Source: CAIZGX01 sp964511555 (GTDB taxonomy: Bacteria; Bacteroidota; Bacteroidia; Flavobacteriales_D; Sanyastnellaceae). From it: DNA of 64,000 nucleotides. Shown here one piece after another: positions 58,235-64,000 of this stretch (positions are counted from its first letter, which is position 1; each line of letters opens with the position of its first letter). The notes beneath the pieces were generated by a model. That model was not told the DNA's origin. It worked only from the letters and a program-made list of their open reading frames with translations, and made no database searches. The position numbers were made by a program, and so were the translations under genes. The stretch lies in the NCBI GenBank assembly GCA_964511555.1, contig CAZEFR010000007.1, positions 1-64,000 on the forward strand. The letters run 5' to 3'.

Positions 58235-60051
58235 TTCTTTTTCACTTCAACTTTTGGTTTATCCTCTAGAACTTGTGTTTTCAATGGAGCCAAATGCTGA
58301 ATCCATCGAAGAACTAAATCTAGATCATTCGAAGTTGCAACCTGCTCAGTCCAATTTATTTGATTTTGTTTTGCATTATTCGTTAACCTAATTTCCCAAT
58401 TTGATTTTACAGTTTGAAGTGAAAGGTAACTGCATTTTTGAGAAAGGTCAACCTGATCTAAAGATTGCCATTTTTCTTGTGAATCTTCACCGAAGAAGCG
58501 CACAGCATTGAGATCTTGTCCGCTCAAAGCTCCGGGAAATTCCAAGCGATTTAGAAAGGTTCCCGCGAAATCGCTAACTCCGCTTGCATTCAATGCAAGG
58601 TATGCGCCCAACCCATCTCCGAAAATAAATGCATTCTCACGAGACAAAGCATAATCTTTTTGCAGAGTGCTCAGAACCAAGGAAACATCTTCTGAAAAAC
58701 TGCCAAGTAAATCTGAATACGAAAATCCTATTTTCGGGCGAGAAGAGTAGCGTGTATTCCAAACGAATACAGCAAAACCATTTTGACATAAATGCTGAAC
58801 CAAGGGGTCGAACTTATTTGGGTAGGGAAGGAATATGTTTTCAGGAATGAAAATCACTAACGGATAGCCAGATTTTTCTGATCTCGTTGGAAGGAACATT
58901 CTTCCGGTTTGAGGAGAAAGCTCCCCTGTTTGAATTTGCACAACTTCACTCGAAATGAAACGTAGGTTTTTCGAATCGTATTTGTCGGAAGTAACCGGCT
59001 TTGCTTGTCCGTTACTCCAAATAAAATATTTTGGCTTTGTATTTTCGCTTTGAACACAGAATAGAATTGTATTATTCTTTTCATTATACTTTATAATTTG
59101 TACTGAAGCCCCTTGAAAAGATTTGGTTGCAAAAGCTAGTATATTTTGAATTGTGGTGTTTTTTGATTCTTGATATTCTGCGGCGTTGAGATTGTTTGTG
59201 CTGAGAACAACTTCAGATCCTTGAGTATAGATATCGGTACAGCTCTCATTTGGTTTGGTGTTTAGAGTTTTTAGACCCGCAGTTGAAATTGCGCAGGCAT
59301 AGCTCTTTTCGCTTTGAATATTGGTTATGCCATACAAAATGTCTCCGGCTGGGCTGCATCCTTTCACCTCAAAGTAGTTGCTCGAAGAAAATTCGTATAA
59401 ATTTTTCCCGAGTTTTTCGTTTTCTATTTTTTGGATGCGAGAAATCATATTCTGATGTGAAGCAACTCCTACAATTCCCTTGTTGCCGTTGAAATACCAT
59501 CCGAATACTTCTCCAGGAACAACCAGGGTGTTTGATATTTTTTTGCTTACTAAGTCAAATTTTGTTACCGCTGCGCTGCTTCCATTTTGGTTGCTGAAGT
59601 AGGCAGTTCCTTTAAAGCTGCCAATAAAGTAGTTGGAAGAGATACTGGCCATAATCTTATTTGAATTCAATTCAAGAACATCAAAGGATGGTGTTCCCGA
59701 TGAGTTCTCGATTGCTATAAAATCATCATTAAGGAAGAATGCTCGAGTGGTGCTCGATACGCTGCAATATTTTATTTCCGTTGATTTACCTGACTGAATT
59801 TCGATTACCTGCACGGAATGAGCCCCATTTGCAAATTGCACAGTCAACACCTTGTTTGCAGACTCATTGAGGTCTATCGATATAATCTGAGGTTCACAAT
59901 ACATGAATGATCCTGGATAGGGGGCATGCGGCAAATAAACAAGTTCCTCTATTTGTGTTGAAGGAGGGTTAACTTGAAAGCCTTGAGCTAAAGGTGATTG
60001 CTGAACTAAGAGAGCAATTGTTATGAGGATTGTAGAAACTATATTTTTCAT
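58231..60051 (-). CDS. S9 peptidase-like secreted protein, probable pseudoenzyme
   Basis: A 606-residue exported protein (signal peptide ends near PLAQG). The first two thirds form a beta-propeller-like region, and the last third resembles the alpha/beta hydrolase of S9 peptidases: GYPLVIFIPEN, GFAVFVWNTRYSSRP, and the elbow FGDGLGAYLAL. The elbow should hold the nucleophile in GxSxGG; here the serine position is Gly (GDGLGA), so hydrolysis is unlikely. It may be a binding protein. TAAATTTG ends 4 nt before the ATG, and it heads the operon to tgt. Confidence 0.75.
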   Translation of the reverse strand: MKNIVSTILITIALLVQQSPLAQGFQVNPPSTQIEELVYLPHAPYPGSFMYCEPQIISIDLNESANKVLTVQFANGAHSVQVIEIQSGKSTEIKYCSVSSTTRAFFLNDDFIAIENSSGTPSFDVLELNSNKIMASISSNYFIGSFKGTAYFSNQNGSSAAVTKFDLVSKKISNTLVVPGEVFGWYFNGNKGIVGVASHQNMISRIQKIENEKLGKNLYEFSSSNYFEVKGCSPAGDILYGITNIQSEKSYACAISTAGLKTLNTKPNESCTDIYTQGSEVVLSTNNLNAAEYQESKNTTIQNILAFATKSFQGASVQIIKYNEKNNTILFCVQSENTKPKYFIWSNGQAKPVTSDKYDSKNLRFISSEVVQIQTGELSPQTGRMFLPTRSEKSGYPLVIFIPENIFLPYPNKFDPLVQHLCQNGFAVFVWNTRYSSRPKIGFSYSDLLGSFSEDVSLVLSTLQKDYALSRENAFIFGDGLGAYLALNASGVSDFAGTFLNRLEFPGALSGQDLNAVRFFGEDSQEKWQSLDQVDLSQKCSYLSLQTVKSNWEIRLTNNAKQNQINWTEQVATSNDLDLVLRWIQHLAPLKTQVLEDKPKVEVKKK

Positions 60052-60055
60052 TTTT

Positions 60056-60063
60056 CAAATTTA
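60056..60063 (-). promoter_or_regulatory. -7 box of the S9-like/tgt/lptF/G/SDR operon
   Basis: TAAATTTG on the minus strand, exact match, ending 4 nt before the ATG at 60051. Confidence 0.55.
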
Positions 60064-60157
60064 GTAAATGAAGTTCAGTGTGGAGTTATTCACATTTACA
60101 ATGAGTCATTTTTATAATTTAGGTAAATTATAGGTTGTGTGTTTAAAATGGAGGGGG

Positions 60158-60165
60158 TATATTTG
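60158..60165 (+). promoter_or_regulatory. -7 box of glnA
   Basis: TATATTTG with a TTG at 60135-60137, 20 nt upstream, as a -33 element. The ATG is 59 nt downstream. Confidence 0.6.
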
Positions 60166-60191
60166 TAAAAAATTGAAAAAAATACGAATCA

Positions 60192-60209
60192 CCCCTAAAA
60201 AAATAGGGG
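60192..60209 (+). promoter_or_regulatory. Hairpin in the glnA leader
   Basis: CCCCTA and TAGGGG form a perfect 6-bp stem with an A6 loop, about 15 nt before the ATG. It could influence translation of glnA; its role is speculative. Confidence 0.4.
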
Positions 60210-60224
60210 GTAAATAAAAAAAAT

Positions 60225-62408
60225 ATGAGTTTAAGAAAAAACGCCCAGCAGGAAATCAACAGTCGTATGCCAATGCCATTGGCTGCAAATGGACAAAGAA
60301 TCAGCGAATACTTCGGTGATAACGTATTCAATCCGCACAAAATGAGGGAGTATTTGCCTGAAGATTTGTATGATAATTTGATGTCTTGTATCAATCAAGG
60401 AACTCGAATCGATAGAAATGTTGCCGATCACATAGCAGCAGGTATGAAAGAGTGGGCAATAAGCAAAGGGGCAACTCATTTCACACACTGGTTTCAGCCT
60501 CTAACAGGTGCTACTGCTGAGAAGCACGATAGTTTCTTCAAGCCACTTGGAGATGGAAGAGCTATTGAAAAGTTTGAAGGAACCATGTTGGTTCAACAAG
60601 AGCCTGACGCATCTTCTTTTCCGAACGGAGGAATTCGAAATACATTCGAAGCACGCGGTTACACGTTATGGGATCCGTCTTCACCTGCTTTTATTGTTGG
60701 AAATACACTTTGTATTCCAACTATTTTCATTTCCTATACAGGTCACGCACTCGATTACAAGATGCCTTTGATCAAAGCTCTTCATGCAGTTGATGTGGCT
60801 GCGACCGCTGTTTGTCAGTATTTCGATAAGGACGTAAACAAGGTAAACACAACTTTGGGTTGGGAGCAAGAGTTTTTCTTAGTTGACTCAGCACTTCACA
60901 AAGCCCGTCCTGACTTGGCTATGACTGGACGTGCATTGTTTGGCCACAAACCAGCAAAAGGCCAGCAGTTGGAAGATCATTACTTCGGAAGTATTCCAGA
61001 AAGAGTGTTGGCTTACATGAAAGACTTCGAATATGAAGCTCATTTGTTAGGTATCCCAGTAACTACCCGACACAACGAAGTTGCGCCAAATCAATATGAG
61101 GTGGCTCCAATGTTTGAAGAGGCAAACTTGGCCAATGACCACAATCAATTATTAATGGACTTGTTGAAGAAAATCGCACAGAAGCACAACTTCAACGTAC
61201 TTCTTCACGAGAAGCCATACGAAGGTGTTAACGGAAGCGGAAAGCACAACAACTGGGCGCTTTCAACAAACACAGGGGTGAACCTTCTTCGTCCAGGAAA
61301 AAATCCAAAGTCGAATCTTCAGTTCTTGACCTTTATGGTGAACACGGTTGCAGCAATTCATGAGAACGCAGATGTTCTTCGTGCTTCTATCGCAACAGTT
61401 GGAAACGACCATCGCTTGGGTGCAAACGAAGCTCCTCCGGCTATCATGAGCTGCTTCCTAGGAGAACAGTTGAATGCTATGCTTGATAATCTTGAAAAGA
61501 ACATCAAGGCAGGAAAGATGACTCCGGAGGACAAGACGGAATTGAAGTTGAATATTGGGAAGTTGCCGCAGGTACTTCTTGATAATACAGATAGAAACAG
61601 AACGTCTCCTTTTGCATTTACGGGAAACAAGTTTGAATTCCGTGCGGTAGGGTCTAGTGCGAACTGCGCAAATGCAATGATTACCTTGAACACGATTGTA
61701 GCGAATCGCTTGATTCAATTCAAGAAAGATGTAGATGCTCGCATTGCAAAAGGTGATGATAAGGACGAAGCAATATTGAAGGAGCTTCAACGCTTAATCA
61801 AACAAAGTAAGGCCATTCGTTTTGAAGGAAACGGGTACGGTGACGAGTGGGTGAAGGAGGCAGCGAAAAGAGGTTTGTCAAATTTGAAAGACACTCCAGC
61901 AGCGTTAAAAGTGTGGAAAGACAAGAAGATTATTGCAATGTTCGAAAAGTTGAACGTCTTGACAAACGAAGAAATTCATTCGCGTTATGAAATCGAAGTT
62001 GAGAACTATGCTCGTCGTCGCGAAATCGAAGCTGAAATAGTTGTAGACATGGCAGTGAACCAAATTATTCCTGCTGCTTTGAGATACCAAAGTGAACTAA
62101 TAAGTAACGTTCAAGGTTTGAAAGCGCTGCTTGGAGCAAAAGAATTCAAGGAGCTTACTAAAACGCAATTAGGTTTGATCACTGAAATTTCACAGCATGT
62201 AAACGGATTAAAAGCATGCACTGAAGGAATTGTTGTTGAGCAAGGAAAGGTGAATCATGGCAATCCAGAGAAAATGGCAGAGATATATTGTCATAAGATA
62301 AAGCCATTGATGGATGCTGCGAGAGATGCAGCAGACGCATTGGAGCAAATTATTGATGATAACGCTTGGCCAATTCCTAAAATGCGCGAGTTATTGTTTA
62401 CTTGTTAA
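60225..62408 (+). CDS. glnA: Glutamine synthetase type III
   Basis: A 727-residue GSIII enzyme that makes glutamine from glutamate and ammonia with ATP. GSIII is typical of Bacteroidota and is about 250 residues longer than GSI. Catalytic-domain motifs include GVNGSGKHNNWALSTNTG, VGNDHRLGANEAPPA and the GSSANCANAM segment; the N-terminal FTHWFQPLTGATAEKHDSF is a GSIII hallmark. The gene has its own promoter with a hairpin leader, probably for nitrogen control. Confidence 0.97.
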   Translation: MSLRKNAQQEINSRMPMPLAANGQRISEYFGDNVFNPHKMREYLPEDLYDNLMSCINQGTRIDRNVADHIAAGMKEWAISKGATHFTHWFQPLTGATAEKHDSFFKPLGDGRAIEKFEGTMLVQQEPDASSFPNGGIRNTFEARGYTLWDPSSPAFIVGNTLCIPTIFISYTGHALDYKMPLIKALHAVDVAATAVCQYFDKDVNKVNTTLGWEQEFFLVDSALHKARPDLAMTGRALFGHKPAKGQQLEDHYFGSIPERVLAYMKDFEYEAHLLGIPVTTRHNEVAPNQYEVAPMFEEANLANDHNQLLMDLLKKIAQKHNFNVLLHEKPYEGVNGSGKHNNWALSTNTGVNLLRPGKNPKSNLQFLTFMVNTVAAIHENADVLRASIATVGNDHRLGANEAPPAIMSCFLGEQLNAMLDNLEKNIKAGKMTPEDKTELKLNIGKLPQVLLDNTDRNRTSPFAFTGNKFEFRAVGSSANCANAMITLNTIVANRLIQFKKDVDARIAKGDDKDEAILKELQRLIKQSKAIRFEGNGYGDEWVKEAAKRGLSNLKDTPAALKVWKDKKIIAMFEKLNVLTNEEIHSRYEIEVENYARRREIEAEIVVDMAVNQIIPAALRYQSELISNVQGLKALLGAKEFKELTKTQLGLITEISQHVNGLKACTEGIVVEQGKVNHGNPEKMAEIYCHKIKPLMDAARDAADALEQIIDDNAWPIPKMRELLFTC

Positions 62409-62500
62409 ACGCAGTCTTTATAAATGCGATTTTATGATGAAAATTGACAATTTTGATTATTTTCGCATTTACTAACGTTAACCAAGCTAAATCATTACAC

Positions 62501-64000
62501 ATGAGATTTTTCAAATCTATTTTCGTTTTGTTTGTTTGTTTGTCACTCTCGCAGGTAGCGAACGCCCAGAACAAAAAGATTCAACAAGCAGATATCGAGT
62601 TTGCTGGTCAAGGGTACAATCAAGCTGCTTCCCTCTATATTGGCGAAGTAACGAAGTTAAAGAACATCGATGAAAAAGCGCGAGTTCTCTACAACATCGC
62701 AGAATGTTACAGAAACACCAAGCGCTATGGAATGAGTCTAGATTATTATGACAAAGCCATTAATGCGAAATATGACAAGAAGACTGCAGATGTTTATTTA
62801 AACTACGGTATTGCTCTTCAAGAGATGGATCGTTTGGAAGACGCTATTGTCCAGTACAACAAATACAAGGAGCGTGGCGGCAATGCAGCCCTTGCAGATA
62901 TGCGAATTCAGACATGTACCAACGCAGCGGCAGCGAAAAAATCAAGCGCAAAATCTCGTTATGTTGTTGAAAACGTTGAATTCTTGAATTCTCCAGAAGA
63001 GGACTTCGGATTGGCCTATGCCTCCAAGAAATATGAAGAGTTCGTTTTCACTTCCGCACGTAAAGAAGCTGTAGGAAGTGGATTAAGCCCGATTAATGGA
63101 GACGAATTCAAAGATGTGTTCGTTGCCAAGTTAGATAAAAAGTTCAAATTTCAAGGTGCTCCAATGCCGGCTAGCATTACGGTGAATACAGAGGCTCACG
63201 AGGCTGCAGGTGCTTTTGATAAAGATTACAAGACATTGTTTTTCACCCGTTGTGGATTCGATAAAAAAGGAAGAATGGGTTGCGATATTTACACTGCGAA
63301 TAAGCAAGGAGATAACTTTTCTACAGCAGAAATCATTGAAATCATAAATAGAGAGTCTGACGACTCTTCACGTGTCGGTCAACCTTGCCTTTCACCGGAT
63401 GAGCAAACATTGATTTTCGCATCGAATATGCCAGGAGGAAAAGGTGGAAGAGATTTGTGGTACATGACCTTCGACAAGAAAGCAAAGAAGTGGTCAAACC
63501 TAACAAACCTTTCTTCTTTGAACACAGCAGGAGATGAGTATTACCCATACATGACGGAAGATGGGACATTGTATTTCGCGTCAAACGGATATCCAGGATT
63601 GGGTGGTTTGGATATTTTCAAGGCCAAAAAGACAGGTGAGATGGTATACAGTGATGTAACAGCAATGCCAGCTCCGATTAATTCAGCATCGGATGATTTC
63701 GCGTTTATTATTGATAAGAAACCTGTACTGGACAATGTTTTAATGGAAGGTGTTTTTGCTTGTTACTTCTCGTCTAATCGCCCCGGTGGAAAAGGGAAAG
63801 ATGACATCTGGCGCGCATATGAGCGTCCGTTAGAGTTCACAATGACAGGTACAGCTTACAACAAAAAGAATGGCAGTACGCTTTCAGGTTGTAAAGTAAC
63901 CATCGTAGGTTCAGACGGATCTACTTACAACGTGGTTACAGATGCCAACGGAAGTTTTTTTCTAGACAAAACCAAGGTAAAGCCTGAGACAAAGTATACT
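62501..64000 (+). CDS. PorE-like TPR-PD40-CRD protein, partial (runs off the window)
   Basis: An open reading frame of 500 codons to the window end without a stop. The signal peptide ends near VANAQ. Residues about 20-135 are TPR-like (ARVLYNIAECYRNTKRYG), about 150-445 are PD40/WD40-like beta-propeller repeats (LIFASNMPGGKGGRDLWYM, LYFASNGYPGLGGLDIF, FSSNRPGGKGKDDIWRA), and a carboxypeptidase-regulatory-like domain starts at about 450. This is the architecture of PorE-type OmpA-family proteins, which bind peptidoglycan in the T9SS. The OmpA domain would lie past the window. A TATTTTCG element lies 35 nt upstream. Confidence 0.85.
   Translation, partial: MRFFKSIFVLFVCLSLSQVANAQNKKIQQADIEFAGQGYNQAASLYIGEVTKLKNIDEKARVLYNIAECYRNTKRYGMSLDYYDKAINAKYDKKTADVYLNYGIALQEMDRLEDAIVQYNKYKERGGNAALADMRIQTCTNAAAAKKSSAKSRYVVENVEFLNSPEEDFGLAYASKKYEEFVFTSARKEAVGSGLSPINGDEFKDVFVAKLDKKFKFQGAPMPASITVNTEAHEAAGAFDKDYKTLFFTRCGFDKKGRMGCDIYTANKQGDNFSTAEIIEIINRESDDSSRVGQPCLSPDEQTLIFASNMPGGKGGRDLWYMTFDKKAKKWSNLTNLSSLNTAGDEYYPYMTEDGTLYFASNGYPGLGGLDIFKAKKTGEMVYSDVTAMPAPINSASDDFAFIIDKKPVLDNVLMEGVFACYFSSNRPGGKGKDDIWRAYERPLEFTMTGTAYNKKNGSTLSGCKVTIVGSDGSTYNVVTDANGSFFLDKTKVKPETKYT

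Noticed and set aside
58583..58599. Palindrome CTTGCATTCAATGCAAG in the S9-like gene
   Set aside because: A single copy inside coding sequence, with no second occurrence in the window.
1..64000. CRISPR arrays, tRNA or rRNA genes, prophage or IS elements
   Set aside because: I read the intergenic regions on both strands and found no repeat array, tRNA-like cloverleaf or mobile-element genes.

Overview
The window is 64 kb of a Bacteroidota chromosome, most likely Flavobacteriales (near Crocinitomicaceae or Cryomorphaceae). The evidence is the TAnnTTTG promoter -7 box in front of many genes, the near absence of Shine-Dalgarno sequences, type IX secretion (T9SS) components and T9SS cargo with C-terminal sorting domains, type III glutamine synthetase, a long NusB, and many short lipoproteins. 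The gene content is ordinary chromosomal housekeeping. I see no prophage, IS element, CRISPR array, tRNA or rRNA. One scaffolding gap of 10 N lies inside coaE.

Layout. 0-9 kb: TatD, a GT9 glycosyltransferase-thioesterase-HemJ operon, a 2-hydroxyacid dehydrogenase with MgtE, a large zinc metalloprotease and a C40 peptidase. 9-21 kb: pterin dehydratase, LeuDH-NusB-MiaA, a TlpA-like protein, a T9SS cargo, DUF2797, an RRM protein, a WD40 protein, a GH13 lipoprotein, then thioesterase-TrmB-Mrp-NifU. 21-29 kb (minus strand): ABC-F, a MFS-S9 peptidase-GH92 cassette and a 2H-like pseudoenzyme. 29-36 kb: CsgG-like lipoprotein, CoaE, Rpe, a PRiA4_ORF3 protein, DUF1573, YajC and a DEAD-box helicase. 36-41 kb: a MukBEF/MksBEF-like condensin operon. 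41-47 kb: TadA, a glycosyltransferase, a PDZ protein, a GH13 amylase and a divergent secreted protein with four carbohydrate-binding repeats. 47-64 kb: SGNH hydrolase, M28 peptidase, T9SS plug protein, degenerate ApbE, TsaD, SF2 helicase, an operon of S9-like protein, Tgt, LptF/G and SDR, then GlnA III and a PorE-like protein that runs off the end.

The most unusual locus is 35876-40841. It holds an 887-residue SMC-type ATPase with MukB-like motifs, a hidden 35-codon ORF fused by stop/start overlaps to both neighbours, a kleisin-like MksF candidate, a MksE candidate, and a secreted cysteine-containing protein, all coupled and closed by a strong terminator. The order (B-x-F-E) and the absence of a MksG/JetD nuclease differ from Wadjet.

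Two patterns recur across the window. First, at ten genes the TAnnTTTG box (six exact, four with one mismatch) ends exactly 4 nt before the start codon, which suggests leaderless mRNAs. A second class has 16-21 nt and a third has long leaders (deaD, RRM, glnA). Second, several enzymes have lost expected active-site or metal ligands: Tgt without its zinc cysteines, Mrp without CPxC, ABC-F with one degenerate ATP site, an ApbE-like lipoprotein, an S9-like protein without its serine, and a 2H protein without HxT motifs. Some of these are probably lineage traits. An 18-nt palindrome, ACCGAATGAACATTCGGT, also recurs inside unrelated coding regions.
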